From an uncultured Prevotella sp. (lineage in GTDB: Bacteria > Bacteroidota > Bacteroidia > Bacteroidales > Bacteroidaceae), in assembly GCA_934219025.1 (NCBI GenBank), contig CAKQDG010000008.1, positions 1-46,476 of the forward strand: a stretch of 46,476 bases of DNA, given 5' to 3'. Below are positions 1 to 9,166 of the stretch, in pieces. The notes under the pieces are model-generated. The model had not been told where the DNA came from, made no database searches, and was given only the letters and a program-made list of their open reading frames with translations. The first letter of the stretch is position 1, and the number at the start of each line of letters is the position of its first letter. The translations under genes and the position numbers were made by a program.

Positions 1-188
1 GCAGACTGCTTGTTTGTGTCGTGCATCCATCCGCCTTGACCAAACAAGTCTCCCAAAGGATAATCGAAATCATCCTGAAAACCAAACTTCGTCTGTGCCT
101 CCATCCCTATCGGAACGGCAAGCAAAGCCACGAGCAGCATAATAGCCCATGTCACTAAAGATTTAGAAGAATTGTGCTTTTTCATCAT
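1..188 (-). CDS. Secreted protein of unknown function, N-terminal part only
   Basis: A minus-strand reading frame starts at tandem ATG codons (188 and 185) and runs off the left edge after 62 codons. The product begins with a basic stretch (MMKKHNSSKS) followed by a hydrophobic core and an Ala-Gln site (MEAQ), so it should be exported by signal peptidase I. The mature start contains DDFDYPLGDLFGQGGW, an aromatic, glycine-rich motif seen at the start of various Bacteroidetes secreted proteins. The function cannot be named from this fragment. A promoter-like sequence lies about 130 bp upstream. Confidence 0.65.
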   Translation of the reverse strand, partial: MMKKHNSSKSLVTWAIMLLVALLAVPIGMEAQTKFGFQDDFDYPLGDLFGQGGWMHDTNKQS

Positions 189-507
189 CTGATAATTTTT
201 TAATATTGATTGGTATTCTTGCATAGTTTCAAATAAGATAAGCGGCACCTCGGGATGAAAAATGAATGAATTCAGAATTTCAATTCTTATCCTACTCTCG
301 ATTTTGATATAATCCTTGCAAATATACAATATTTTCATATAAACAACGACTTTTTGTGTATTGAAATTATTTATCTGGTTATTTTTTGTATCTATAATGC
401 TTTCAAAATTCGAAGCAATAATATATTCAAGTTCCTCTAAGTTTGCAGATGCGGGGAAAACAGACCATTTTGTAAACCTGGACTGTTAATGAATAAAAAA
501 AGGCTCT
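189..507. other. Intergenic region, AT-rich, no gene seen
   Basis: No convincing reading frame was found. The stretch holds the probable promoter of the left-edge gene (319-326) and otherwise AT-rich sequence up to the first structured repeat. Confidence 0.5.
319..326 (-). promoter_or_regulatory. Probable -7 element (TATATTTG) for the left-edge gene
   Basis: Read on the minus strand the sequence is TATATTTG, matching the Bacteroidetes -7 consensus TAnnTTTG. A TTG lies 17 bp upstream as a possible -33 element. This would give a leader of about 120 nt before the ATG at 188. Confidence 0.45.
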
Positions 508-753
508 TCCGGAAATGGAGTGATAATATTTATTATCGGAAGAAATCTTCTTGCCAACTTTTTAGACGAAAACATACAAAACCCCCGATGCCGTTTTGCA
601 AGCCTTCGGCTTACCTGTGTTGTGCCGGATGTGTCCTTTAGAGAGCAAGCTCTCTGTCGTCCACATCTGTCACAACACAAAGAGCCACTTCGTGTCTCCC
701 TGCAAAACGACATCGGGCGATAAACATAAAAAACACAGGAAATCAAAACCTTG
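508..753 (+). repeat. Structured repeat family 1, copy 1 (246 bp)
   Basis: This copy shares both flanks with 46231-46476 (same length, 246 bp) and with the reverse copy at 851-1079. The left flank carries ggagtgataatatttattat and a tttttagacgaaaac block. The right flank is gcgataaacataaaaaaca. The centre is nested inverted repeats: an outer 17-bp stem (584-600 with 701-717, one mismatch), a small gccttcggc hairpin, a long arm (tgtgttgtg 616-624 with cacaacaca 671-679; gatgtg with cacatc) capped by gagagcaagctctc, and a third hairpin around gccacttcgtg. No transposase is encoded. Short reading frames across it are probably spurious. It may be a non-autonomous mobile element or a structured RNA. 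Confidence 0.8.
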
Positions 754-765
754 TGGTATATAAAT

Positions 766-836
766 AAAACAGTGTGTGAAAATACTGCAATACTTGTCTG
801 TTACAAGTCAGACAAGACTCGCCGACATTCTGTTTT
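766..836. repeat. Nested hairpin between two structured repeats
   Basis: The spacer between copies 1 and 2 has its own dyad symmetry: aaaacag (766-772) pairs with ctgtttt (830-836), and cttgtctg (793-800) pairs with cagacaag (809-816) around an 8-nt loop. The motif tacttgtctg is shared with the outer stem of copy 2, so this may be a remnant of the same family. Confidence 0.5.
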
Positions 837-850
837 ACAGGTCGAAAATG

Positions 851-1079
851 GTTTCCTTTGTTTTTTATGTTTATCGCCCTCTGACAAGTAAAATGCCAAA
901 GGCATTACCGGTGTATTGACGGATTTCCGAGAGAGAACTTGTTCTCGTAAGGAAATACGATAATACACCGGTAAGCCCGAGGAACGAGGGCTTTACTTGT
1001 CTGAGGGTGTTTTATTGGTTTTCGTCTAAAAAACATTTGCCACTTCCGATAATAAATACTATCACTCCAAATATCGGAT
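851..1079 (-). repeat. Structured repeat family 1, copy 2 (inverted)
   Basis: On the minus strand this copy has the family flanks (ggagtgatagtatttattat, ttttttagacgaaaacca and gcgataaacataaaaaaca). The interior is different in sequence but has the same layout: an outer stem of about 16 bp (ccctctgacaagtaaa with tttacttgtctgaggg, one mismatch), a ccctcgttcctcggg hairpin, a long arm with a perfect 12-bp stem (taccggtgtatt with aatacaccggta) capped by gagaacaagttctc, and a tgcctttggca hairpin. It faces copy 1 across about 100 bp. Confidence 0.75.
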
Positions 1080-1182
1080 GAGCAAAAAAAAATCAAGTTT
1101 CTTTTGTAGCAAATTGTCTATTGGCTTCGTTTTATATGTAGAAAACATCAAATGAATCAAACAACTAAAAAAATACAGAATT

Positions 1183-1659
1183 ATGGAAGCAATCATTACA
1201 GCAGCTACAGTTCTCGCATCTTACCTTAACGTAGCAACTGCTAACCAGAGCGGTTATGTATATAACGCATCTTTTGAAGACAACGACGTGGCACGTATCG
1301 AGGTTATGAACAACACCGGCGGCGTTCTTACCAACAAGCTGCAACAGCGCTTCACATACGACAACCGCGGCAGACTCACATCTAAAGAAACTCTACGATG
1401 GAATACCGAAACGGGAGAATTCCAACCGTCGGAACTATATACATACTCTTATAACAACTACGGATACAGCATGTCGATGAGACGCTGGGACAAGAAGTCT
1501 TCTGTCTACGCTCCATCCGGCGACATGACGGTTTATCACATGGTGGGCGACAAGGTGATGGCGGTTGACACCTACAAACGAAGCAGTCAGCATGCTCCGT
1601 TTGAACTTATTTCCGGCATCCTGGTGATGAATCCCGACAACAGTTTTGCCAAGATGTAA
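1183..1659 (+). CDS. Small exported DUF3836-like protein
   Basis: The product has 158 residues. A short hydrophobic N-terminus ending near ATA-N looks like a signal peptide. The body carries FTYDNRGRLTSKETLRWN and, further on, an YTYSYNNYGYSM strand, the pattern of repeated Tyr/Trp-rich strands of DUF3836, a Bacteroidales family of unknown function. ATG 1183 was chosen because an ATG at 1152 is out of frame. The flanks are repeats (structured repeat upstream, TIR element 7 bp after the stop), so it appears to be a single-gene unit. Family assignment rests on pattern recall and is moderate. Confidence 0.6.
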   Translation: MEAIITAATVLASYLNVATANQSGYVYNASFEDNDVARIEVMNNTGGVLTNKLQQRFTYDNRGRLTSKETLRWNTETGEFQPSELYTYSYNNYGYSMSMRRWDKKSSVYAPSGDMTVYHMVGDKVMAVDTYKRSSQHAPFELISGILVMNPDNSFAKM

Positions 1660-1666
1660 AAACTGA

Positions 1667-1863
1667 AATCCGACTTTTAGAACACTTTTCCGCAAAGCTC
1701 CGAAATGCCATATATTTTGGACGAGCATAGCTTTTCGGGGAGCAAAGCATTGCTTCTCTCCCGAAAAAGCATTGCTTCTCCCCAAAAGAAGCATTGTTCA
1801 GCTCTTAAACAGTCTGTTTTCTTTACAAAACGAAGTAAAAAAGTGTTCTAAACTTCTTATTTT
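1667..1863 (+). mobile_element. TIR-bounded MITE-like repeat, family 2 copy A (197 bp)
   Basis: Terminal inverted repeats TAGAACACTTTT (1678-1689) and AAAAGTGTTCTA (ending 1850) bound an internal block of agcattgcttctc repeats. The boundary motif aatccgac lies before the left end and ttcttattt after the right end. Copies with the same ends are at 13614-13810 (same strand, same length) and 34661-34853 (opposite strand). No reading frame suggests a transposase, so a non-autonomous element or a mobile hairpin is the best description. Confidence 0.7.
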
Positions 1864-1967
1864 TATATAAAGAGTTGGCCTTCAACCATTTATCTTCCAT
1901 TCACGTGCACTTTTGTGTATAATCACAAAACATTGGAAAAGAAAATCAGAAAATTGAAAAAAAACAA

Positions 1968-2014
1968 ATCCCCGGTTCTTCCGCCATAACGGATGAGCCA
2001 GGGATCTTCTTTTT
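1968..2014. terminator. Bidirectional intrinsic terminator
   Basis: The imperfect stem tccccggttc / gagccaggga (1969-1978 with 1995-2004) is followed by cttcttttt on the plus strand and preceded by an A-run that would act as a T-run on the minus strand. It sits where the minus-strand porin gene should end. Confidence 0.6.
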
Positions 2015-2091
2015 AATATGTGTGTTTTTAAGAGTAGTCTGAAAGTCCCGGAAAGGACCTCCCGAATGGAGGATTCTTGTCGCAGTTGCGT

Positions 2092-3684
2092 TTAGAAGTC
2101 AATGTCGATTCCTACACCGAGCACATCATTGTTACGGGTGTAGTCGGCAGTATACGCCAATCCTGTTGTGGCATTAGCCTCCGAAGTTTTCTTGTGCTTG
2201 TAGAAGGTGTGGAAATAAGCAACATTGAGTGCCACCTTGCGCGACAGGTTCACCTTGCCACCGAAGCCCAGAGAGTTTGAACTTACGACAAACGACTTGT
2301 CGTCCATCGACTCGTCAGAAAGTCCGTAGTTGGTGCTCTGCCATCCGGCACTGACGGTAACCGCCTTGTTGATGTCGTATTCCACACCGGCATTATACTC
2401 AAGCGTTCCGCGGTTGAGCTTCTTGTGGCGGTCCACACGCTTCTGCGTTTCGCCGTCGGCAAGAGTATAGTTGTAGCCCGAAGTTGCCTCCTTGTCGTCA
2501 AACCAGTGGAATCCCACGTTGATGCGGAGGGCATCTACAGGACTGTAGCCCACGCCGAGAGTCAAGAGTGCAGGAATGTCACCCGGATCCTTATAGTTCT
2601 GGTCTGGGTCGTATTCGGCGATGAGCTCGTTGATATTCTCCTTGGCAGAGTTGATTGCCGGAGCCACCTGCTGCAACACCTGTGCCGGAACGCCGGCAGC
2701 CACGAGGTTTGTACCGATATTGTTCAGTTTGCTCACGGGAGTGATTACAGTGCCCTGGTTTTTCAAGCACATATGTGTCTTGAACTCATACTTTGCCGAG
2801 AAGTTCCAGCGCCCGGTCTTGTAGTCGATGCCGAGTATCGGGGTAAAGCCGTAGCCCGTCTGGTCGGTATTCAGCTCAATGTCGGAGCTTTGAGGATCGT
2901 TGGGGTCCACGATAGACGAGAGCGGAAGCTTTGCACCGCCTTTGCCAACGAACGAGATATTCTTGACATATCCATAATAGTTGCAGGTGGCATAGATGCC
3001 GCGCACTCCGGCATAAACCGAGAGGTTGTCGTTGATGCGGTATGCAGCACCGAGAGACAAGCCATAGTAATACTGGCGACCGCGCATGTAGCTGTCGTAA
3101 GTATAACCATAACCGCCAATCTGGCGATACACGGGATTTGCATTCGGATTTGCCGCATTAGGGTTGGTTATATCAGGGTTGGTGGGCAGCAGTCCCTGGA
3201 GATACGGAGCGAGCGTGTTGCCCAGCAGTCCGATGTTTGCCACTACCTCCTCAAACGAACCGAGTCCGTTGTCAAACTTGCATTTTCCGCCTCCGCCGGC
3301 AAGGGCAAAGTTACCCTGAAACGACCAGCGATTTTTGTTGTAGGCATACTGAAATGAAGGGATTACGGGAGCAAACGCCTCTCCCTTGATTTTTCTGTTG
3401 GCAGAAGGGTTGTTGGCATTATATGCAAAAAGCGGATATGTGTTCTCTATCGTACGAGTCTGCCATGCTGTCTGAAAGTTGATGCTCAAGTGATGACCAT
3501 CCTTCATAAAAGCCACTCCGGCAGGATTGTAGTAAACACCGTCGATGCCGATAGAAGCCTCACGGCTCATCATTCGGTTGAAGGCGATGTGCTGATTGGT
3601 GTTAGTGAGCAGACCGCCCGCATTGGCAGTCAGAGCTGTTGTTGCCAGCGCAGCCGACAAACAAACATTTTTTAATTTAATCAT
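2092..3684 (-). CDS. OmpP1/FadL-family outer membrane transporter
   Basis: Outer-membrane beta-barrel of the long-chain fatty acid/hydrophobic compound family. Starting at ATG 3684 gives 530 residues with a clear signal peptide (MIKLKNVCLSAALATTALTANA). A TTG three codons upstream could extend the frame but is less likely. The FadL-family NPAG motif is at residues 53-56 (YYNPAG), alternating amphipathic strands fill the rest, and the last residue is Phe, as expected for Bam-dependent insertion. The protein ends in DIDF. It is monocistronic, with a good promoter upstream and a terminator downstream. The substrate is unknown. Confidence 0.88.
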   Translation of the reverse strand: MIKLKNVCLSAALATTALTANAGGLLTNTNQHIAFNRMMSREASIGIDGVYYNPAGVAFMKDGHHLSINFQTAWQTRTIENTYPLFAYNANNPSANRKIKGEAFAPVIPSFQYAYNKNRWSFQGNFALAGGGGKCKFDNGLGSFEEVVANIGLLGNTLAPYLQGLLPTNPDITNPNAANPNANPVYRQIGGYGYTYDSYMRGRQYYYGLSLGAAYRINDNLSVYAGVRGIYATCNYYGYVKNISFVGKGGAKLPLSSIVDPNDPQSSDIELNTDQTGYGFTPILGIDYKTGRWNFSAKYEFKTHMCLKNQGTVITPVSKLNNIGTNLVAAGVPAQVLQQVAPAINSAKENINELIAEYDPDQNYKDPGDIPALLTLGVGYSPVDALRINVGFHWFDDKEATSGYNYTLADGETQKRVDRHKKLNRGTLEYNAGVEYDINKAVTVSAGWQSTNYGLSDESMDDKSFVVSSNSLGFGGKVNLSRKVALNVAYFHTFYKHKKTSEANATTGLAYTADYTRNNDVLGVGIDIDF

Positions 3685-3718
3685 CTTATTCAAAATACTT
3701 TTTAAAACAAATTGGCTG

Positions 3719-3726
3719 CAAAGGTA
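3719..3726 (-). promoter_or_regulatory. Promoter -7 element (TACCTTTG) of the FadL-type gene
   Basis: On the minus strand TACCTTTG matches TAnnTTTG exactly and lies about 35 bp before the ATG at 3684. A TTG about 22 bp upstream may serve as the -33 element. Confidence 0.6.
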
Positions 3727-3855
3727 TCTTATTTGTTCTAAATTTCCGCAAGAACATATTTCCGTTTAACATTGCTTAACCACAAATGATGGTATTATTG
3801 CGCAAAATCAAAGGTTTGTGCAATAAAAGGCACAAACTTTTTTACTAATTATAGG

Positions 3856-3974
3856 ACAACTCGGACGGCTCGGACATCTCCGAGCCGTCCGAGAAGTCCG
3901 AGAAGTCCGAGCCGTCCGAGAAGTCCGAGAAGTCCGAGAAGTCCGAGAAGTCCGAGAAGTCCAAGCCGTCCGAG
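3856..3974 (+). repeat. Nonamer array (TCCGAGNNN), intergenic
   Basis: The array is mostly tccgagaag units with tccgagccg variants. The first about 20 bp run in the opposite sense, making a perfect 15-bp hairpin (3860-3874 with 3879-3893, loop catc). It lies between the FadL-type gene and the HD-domain gene, immediately after the stop codon of the latter. The same unit recurs at 29999-30083 and inside parC and the methyltransferase gene. Confidence 0.9.
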
Positions 3975-3987
3975 AGAGAAAAAAAAA

Positions 3988-6039
3988 CTACTTCTTCAAC
4001 TCCGGATAACTCACCCTCGTGTGATAAATAGACTTCAGTCTATCAATAAGCACCTGTTTAGCCACGGCAACATCACGGAACGTGATTGGGCAATATTCAT
4101 AAAAGCCATCCTTCATCTGTCCGCCGATAATTTTGTTCACAAGCTCTCCGATACTGTTCTCGGTGTATTCCGGCAGCGAGCGTGCAGCAGCCTCAACAGA
4201 ATCAGCCATCATAAGGATAGCCTGCTCCCTGGTAAACGGGTTCGGCCCGGGATAAGTAAACAGAGAGTCGTCTACGGGCTCCTCCGGATGCTCGTTCTTA
4301 TATGATATATAAAAGTATTTGGTCATGCCCGTGCCGTGATGTGTGCTGATAAAATCTTTTATTACACTGGGCAGATTATACTTGTCGGCAAGTTTCAATC
4401 CCTCGGTAACATGGTTTATCACAATGTGGGCCGCGTCTACACGCGACATCTTTTCAAGCGGATTCACACCATTCTGGTTTTCGGTAAAAAATGCCGGGTC
4501 TTGCATCTTGCCTATGTCGTGATACAGGGCTCCTGTTCTGACGAGCTGAGCCTTGGCACCGATTTTCTCGGCTATTGCCGAAGCCAAGTTGCTCACCATA
4601 ATGGAATGTTGGAATGTGCCAGGGGCAACTTCGCTAAGCCTGCGCAACAGGTCCTTGCTCGTGTTCGAGAGTTCGATAAGCGTTACGTTGGAGATAAAGC
4701 CAAAGGTCTTCTCGATTATCAGCATCAGCGGATAGGCAAAAAGCAGCAGTATTCCGTTTATTATGAAATACTTGTACATGCTGTTGTCCACCGTAGAGAA
4801 GGTGTTGTCTGTCATAAGCTGCATAGCGAAATACACGGCACAACATGCCCCCGTAACAAGGAATGCCGTTTTGAACAACTGGGCGCGCTGCGACAATTCG
4901 CGCAAGGAATATATGGCAACGAGCCCTGCCACGAGCTGCACGATGATAAACTCATACTGGTATTTCACGGCAGCCGCACAAAGCATCACCATAACAACAT
5001 GGGCAAGGAATGCCGTGCGCGAATCCATAAACACACGGATGAATATCGGGGCTATGGCAAACGGCAGCACATAAACGCTGAACACGTTGTGTTCTATCAT
5101 CAGCGAAACGAGAATCGGGAATACCGTTATCATGGTGTAGAGCATGGCGATGCTGCGAGGCTTGCCGAAATAATCTTTGCGGAAGAGTCCGAGATACATG
5201 GTGAACAGCACGATAAACAGGGCAACGAAAATCACCTGTCCGGCTATGGTAGAAGGTATCGCCCTGGTTGATGCACTGCGCCGCTGCGTTTCCTTTTCAA
5301 AGGAACTGAGCACGCGATAGGTGTAGTCGTCTACGATCTCTCCACGGTCGATTATCTTCTGCCCCGACAACACCATTCCGCTGGCAAGCGGTATCTGTCC
5401 GAGCAGGTCGTTGCGTTCAGTCTCGCTTCTCTCCTTGTCGTACACGATATTTGGCTCGATATATTCATTCAGGTTGCAGCGCTGCAGCACTCCGCGATGG
5501 GCAGCAAGACGCTCGTCCTGGAATATCTGCTCGTATGCCCCCATCGTCGAAATGAAATTGTTCACCTTCACGGTTGTGGCGGTCTTTCCGTCCACAAGGC
5601 GTATCACCCTCGACGTGTCTTTTGCCATAGACGAGTATTCGGAAGTTCCTATTATACCCGTCTGATACAAATGGTGGAGCTTGTCGGCTACTACCGACGT
5701 GAAGCTTTTGGGCAATCCGGGTATGCCGCCCTGGAAATCATCGAAGAATCGCGTGAGCTGACGGTTTTCAGTTTCGGAATGATAATTATAGTATGGCTCG
5801 AAGTTGCGCACCATGCTGTCGCGCTCCTGTCTTATAGCCTCGTCGGTCTTGTATATCGGAAAATCGAATTTCGCTATCAGCGACCCGTACATCCACGGCT
5901 TGCCCACGTCGTAACGGAACTGCGGTCCGCTGTTGCGCGGGATAAAGCAAACGATAATGACTACAGATATAACGACGAGCGATATTCTGCTTAGTATCTT
6001 GCGCCAATGGTGTTTCTCTGATGTGATGAATCTATTCAT
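3988..6039 (-). CDS. 7TM-HD cyclic-di-AMP phosphodiesterase (PgpH/YqfF-like)
   Basis: This membrane protein has 683 residues. An N-terminal transmembrane helix (about 20-36) is followed by an extracytoplasmic region of about 230 residues (7TMR-HD extracellular domain), seven membrane segments (about 270-460) and a cytosolic HD domain. Visible HD motifs are YHDIGK with His507-Asp508, STHHGTG downstream and MADSVEAAARS near the C-terminus. PgpH-type proteins hydrolyse c-di-AMP to pApA. The family assignment is firm; the nucleotide specificity is inferred from homologues. The gene is divergent from gltX and has a nonamer array just after its stop. Confidence 0.88.
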   Translation of the reverse strand: MNRFITSEKHHWRKILSRISLVVISVVIIVCFIPRNSGPQFRYDVGKPWMYGSLIAKFDFPIYKTDEAIRQERDSMVRNFEPYYNYHSETENRQLTRFFDDFQGGIPGLPKSFTSVVADKLHHLYQTGIIGTSEYSSMAKDTSRVIRLVDGKTATTVKVNNFISTMGAYEQIFQDERLAAHRGVLQRCNLNEYIEPNIVYDKERSETERNDLLGQIPLASGMVLSGQKIIDRGEIVDDYTYRVLSSFEKETQRRSASTRAIPSTIAGQVIFVALFIVLFTMYLGLFRKDYFGKPRSIAMLYTMITVFPILVSLMIEHNVFSVYVLPFAIAPIFIRVFMDSRTAFLAHVVMVMLCAAAVKYQYEFIIVQLVAGLVAIYSLRELSQRAQLFKTAFLVTGACCAVYFAMQLMTDNTFSTVDNSMYKYFIINGILLLFAYPLMLIIEKTFGFISNVTLIELSNTSKDLLRRLSEVAPGTFQHSIMVSNLASAIAEKIGAKAQLVRTGALYHDIGKMQDPAFFTENQNGVNPLEKMSRVDAAHIVINHVTEGLKLADKYNLPSVIKDFISTHHGTGMTKYFYISYKNEHPEEPVDDSLFTYPGPNPFTREQAILMMADSVEAAARSLPEYTENSIGELVNKIIGGQMKDGFYEYCPITFRDVAVAKQVLIDRLKSIYHTRVSYPELKK

Positions 6040-6154
6040 AGTCGTATACTGAAAAGTGGTACTACTTTAGCCTGTATGCCTTGATATTTATACCTTTAAA
6101 CTGGTTTACACTGCGAAAATACAAAAAATTATACAACAATTGATAAAAAAATTG

Positions 6155-6162
6155 TATTTTTG
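6155..6162 (+). promoter_or_regulatory. Probable -7 element (TATTTTTG) of gltX
   Basis: TATTTTTG matches TAnnTTTG and lies 77 bp before the gltX ATG. The nearest TTG upstream (6140-6142) is only 12 bp away, so the -33 element is unclear. Confidence 0.45.
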
Positions 6163-6238
6163 CACATCTTATTAGCCATATTACATATAAAAGGGGCAAA
6201 AGAGAAGAATTTAAAACAATTTATCTATTCATATAGAA

Positions 6239-7756
6239 ATGTCAGAAAGAAAAGTAAGGGTGCGCTTTGCACCAAGCCCTACGGGGGCTCTGCACATCGG
6301 CGGTGTGCGCACAGCATTGTATAATTATCTGTTCGCCAAGCAACACGGCGGCGACATGGTTTTCCGCATCGAAGACACCGACTCCCACCGTTTCGTTCCC
6401 GGAGCTGAGGAGTATATCATCGAATCATTCAAGTGGCTCGGAATAAAATTCGACGAGGGTGTGAGCTTCGGCGGCGAATACGGTCCTTACCGCCAGAGCG
6501 AGCGTCGCGAGATATACAAGAAATACGTTAAGCAGCTGCTCGACGCAGGAAAAGCATACATTGCGTTCGACACACCAGAGGAACTTGAGGCCAAGCGACA
6601 GGAGATAAAGAATTTCCAGTATGATGCCCACACACGCATGCAGATGCGCAACTCTCTGGCTATGCCGAAGGAAGAGGTGGACGCGCTTATTGCCGACGGA
6701 AAGCAGTATGTGGTGCGCTTCCTCATCCAGCCGGGCGAAGAGATTCACGTGAACGACATGATTCGCGGCGACGTGGTGATAAAGAGCGACATCCTCGACG
6801 ACAAGGTGCTCTACAAGAGTGCCGACGAACTGCCCACCTACCACCTGGCAAACATCGTGGACGACCACCTTATGGAGATAACCCACGTGATCCGTGGCGA
6901 GGAGTGGCTGCCAAGCGCACCGCTCCACGTATTGCTCTACAGAGCTTTCGGCTGGGAAGACACCATGCCGCGCTTTGCCCACCTGCCGCTGCTGCTCAAG
7001 CCAGACGGAAAGGGAAAACTGAGCAAGCGCGACGGCGACCGACTGGGATTCCCGGTGTTCCCGCTTGAATGGCACGACCCGAAGACGGGCGACGTGAGCA
7101 CGGGCTTCCGCGAGAGCGGATACTTCCCAGAGGCTGTGATCAACTTCCTCGCCCTGCTGGGATGGAACCCGGGCACGGAGCAGGAAATGTTCTCGCTCGA
7201 CGAACTTGTAAAGGCTTTCGACATATCAAAGTGCAGCAAGGCTGGCGCACGCTTCGACTATCAGAAAGGCATCTGGTTCAACCACGAATATATCCTGCGC
7301 AAGAGCAACGAGGAGATTGCACAGCTCTTTGCCCCTATCGTGGCAAACAACGGCATCGACGAACCGATGGAACGCATCATCAAGGTGGTGTCGATGATGA
7401 AAGACCGCGTGAACTTCGTCAAGGAGCTATGGCCTCTGTGCTCGTTCTTCTTTATCGCACCCACGGAATATGATGAAAAGACCGTGCGCAAGCGCTGGAA
7501 GGAGAACTCTGCCGAGGTGATGACCGAACTGGCTTCTGTAATCGAGGGCATCGACGACTTCTCTATCGAAAACCAGGAGAAAGTTGTGATGGCTTGGGTG
7601 GAAAGCAAAGGCTACAAGCTCGGCGACGTGATGAACGCCTTCCGTCTGGCTCTTGTGGGCATCGGCAAAGGTCCGGGAATGTTTGACATAACAGAATTCC
7701 TGGGAAAAGACGAAACCCTGAAGAGACTGAGAAAAGCTATAGAAGTGCTGAAATAA
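6239..7756 (+). CDS. gltX: Glutamyl-tRNA synthetase
   Basis: Class I aminoacyl-tRNA synthetase that attaches glutamate to tRNA-Glu in the cytosol. The product has 505 residues, normal for the family. The HIGH signature is HIGG at residues 19-22 within [20 protein letters not shown], and the KMSKS-type loop is KLSKR at 260-264. The catalytic Rossmann fold is followed by the all-helical anticodon-binding half typical of bacterial GltX. ATG 6239 gives the expected [16 protein letters not shown] start. waaA follows on the same strand after a GC-rich hairpin. Confidence 0.97.
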   Translation: MSERKVRVRFAPSPTGALHIGGVRTALYNYLFAKQHGGDMVFRIEDTDSHRFVPGAEEYIIESFKWLGIKFDEGVSFGGEYGPYRQSERREIYKKYVKQLLDAGKAYIAFDTPEELEAKRQEIKNFQYDAHTRMQMRNSLAMPKEEVDALIADGKQYVVRFLIQPGEEIHVNDMIRGDVVIKSDILDDKVLYKSADELPTYHLANIVDDHLMEITHVIRGEEWLPSAPLHVLLYRAFGWEDTMPRFAHLPLLLKPDGKGKLSKRDGDRLGFPVFPLEWHDPKTGDVSTGFRESGYFPEAVINFLALLGWNPGTEQEMFSLDELVKAFDISKCSKAGARFDYQKGIWFNHEYILRKSNEEIAQLFAPIVANNGIDEPMERIIKVVSMMKDRVNFVKELWPLCSFFFIAPTEYDEKTVRKRWKENSAEVMTELASVIEGIDDFSIENQEKVVMAWVESKGYKLGDVMNAFRLALVGIGKGPGMFDITEFLGKDETLKRLRKAIEVLK

Positions 7757-7762
7757 AACATT

Positions 7763-7803
7763 ATCCCTGTCCCACCCCATCACGCAAAGGGGCGGGCAGG
7801 GAT
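7763..7803 (+). terminator. Strong hairpin between gltX and waaA
   Basis: The sequence atccctgtcccacccc (7763-7778) pairs with ggggcgggcagggat (7789-7803). No T-run follows, so it may attenuate or stabilise the message rather than terminate it fully. Confidence 0.4.
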
Positions 7804-7864
7804 TTATACATCCCACATTCCAGAGGGATTTTTTTGAACAAAGGAATAACCAATAAGGCAGGTC

Positions 7865-9097
7865 GTGTACAATATTATAATATACATATACCTTCTCGGC
7901 GTGGCAATCGCCAGCCGATGGAACGAGAAGATAAGGAAGATGTGGCGCGGTGAGAGGGAAGCCTTCAGCGTGCTGCGCGAGAACGTGGACAAAGAGGCAA
8001 GATACCTGTGGTTTCATGCGGCATCACTGGGCGAATTTGAGCAAGGAAGGCCGATAATGGAGCGTCTGCGCCGTAATCATCCAGAATATAAAATCCTTCT
8101 CACTTTCTTTTCTCCATCCGGATATGAAGTTAGGAAAAACTACGAAGGTGCCGACATAGTATGCTATTTGCCGCTCGACACTCCGCTCAACGTGAGGCGT
8201 TTCTTCAAATGCATCAAACCGGAAATGGCTTTCTTCATCAAATACGAATTCTGGTGGAACTACATGACCTATATGAAGCGGAACAACATCCCCGTATACA
8301 GCGTGAGCAGCATCTTCCGCCCGCAACAGGTGTTCTTCCGCTGGTATGGCCACAGCTACCGACGCGTGCTCAACTGCATAACAAAGTTTTTCGTGCAAAA
8401 CGAGCGAAGCCGCGAACTGCTTGCCACACTGGGACTCGACAACGTGGAGATTACCGGCGACACCCGCTTCGACAGAGTGCTCGAGATAAAACAGGCTGCC
8501 ACACAGAAGGCTGCCGACATGCCTATTGTGGATGCCTTTGCAAAAGGCTACAAGGTGTTTGTTGCCGGCAGTAGCTGGCCGCCAGACGAGGACATCTTCA
8601 TAAAATATTTCAATGCCCACACAGACTGGCGCATTGTCATCGCCCCTCACGTAATTGGCGAGGACCACTTGCAGCAAATTCTCTCGAAACTGAACAGAAC
8701 TGCCGTGAGATACACGAAGACCACACCCGAGGAGGCGGCAAAGGCAGACTGCCTGATTATCGACTGCTTCGGACTGCTGTCGAGCATCTACTCTTGCGCC
8801 AAGGTTACCTATGTGGGCGGCGGATTTGGTGTGGGCATACACAATGTGCTCGAGGCTGCCGTGTGGAACGTGCCCGTGGTGTTCGGACCCAACAACAAGC
8901 GCTTCCAGGAGGCACAGGAGTTGCTTGCCGCCAAGGGCGGAATGGAAATAAGCTGCTATGATGATTTTGAAAAGCTGATGAACCGCTTCGACAATGATGC
9001 AGGATATCTGAAGTCTTCGGCCGACGCCGCCGGCGAATACGTGAAAACAAAATCGGGAGCCGCCGACAAGGTGTTGCGTGGCGTAGGCATAAAATAA
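7865..9097 (+). CDS. waaA: 3-deoxy-D-manno-octulosonic acid (Kdo) transferase
   Basis: Membrane-anchored GT30 glycosyltransferase that transfers Kdo from CMP-Kdo to lipid A precursor in LPS biosynthesis. The product has 410 residues. The N-terminal helix (residues 2-17) is the membrane anchor. The motif FHAASLGEFEQGRP contains the expected catalytic Glu57. A second domain has the CMP-Kdo binding pattern (VGGGFGVGIHNVLEAAVWNVP, then FGPNNKRFQEA). The start is GTG 7865: a TAA stop lies in frame at 7847 and the usual MYN-type N-terminus follows the GTG. It is downstream of gltX on the same strand. Confidence 0.93.
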   Translation: MYNIIIYIYLLGVAIASRWNEKIRKMWRGEREAFSVLRENVDKEARYLWFHAASLGEFEQGRPIMERLRRNHPEYKILLTFFSPSGYEVRKNYEGADIVCYLPLDTPLNVRRFFKCIKPEMAFFIKYEFWWNYMTYMKRNNIPVYSVSSIFRPQQVFFRWYGHSYRRVLNCITKFFVQNERSRELLATLGLDNVEITGDTRFDRVLEIKQAATQKAADMPIVDAFAKGYKVFVAGSSWPPDEDIFIKYFNAHTDWRIVIAPHVIGEDHLQQILSKLNRTAVRYTKTTPEEAAKADCLIIDCFGLLSSIYSCAKVTYVGGGFGVGIHNVLEAAVWNVPVVFGPNNKRFQEAQELLAAKGGMEISCYDDFEKLMNRFDNDAGYLKSSADAAGEYVKTKSGAADKVLRGVGIK

Positions 9098-9111
9098 AAT
9101 AAACTTTTTAC

Positions 9112-9166
9112 AGGTGGGAAACTACTGAATTATGTAGTTTTCCACCTATTATTTTCTGTAGTTTTT
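9112..9166 (+). terminator. Intrinsic terminator after waaA
   Basis: A 14-bp stem, aggtgggaaactac with gtagttttccacct (9112-9147, one G-T pair), is followed by a T-rich tail (attattttctgtagttttt). Confidence 0.75.

Noticed and set aside
508..753. Structured repeat considered as a retron or integron attC site
   Set aside because: No reverse transcriptase or integrase gene is in the window, and conserved flanks of 60 bp or more are not typical of attC; left open as a possibility only.
2425..3357. Long open frame antisense to the FadL-type gene (310 codons)
   Set aside because: It lacks recognisable domains and lies fully opposite a well-supported gene; it follows from codon bias on the other strand.
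4336..5271. Long open frame antisense to the HD phosphodiesterase gene
   Set aside because: Shadow of the real gene; composition (His/Arg/Glu rich) is typical for a non-coding frame.
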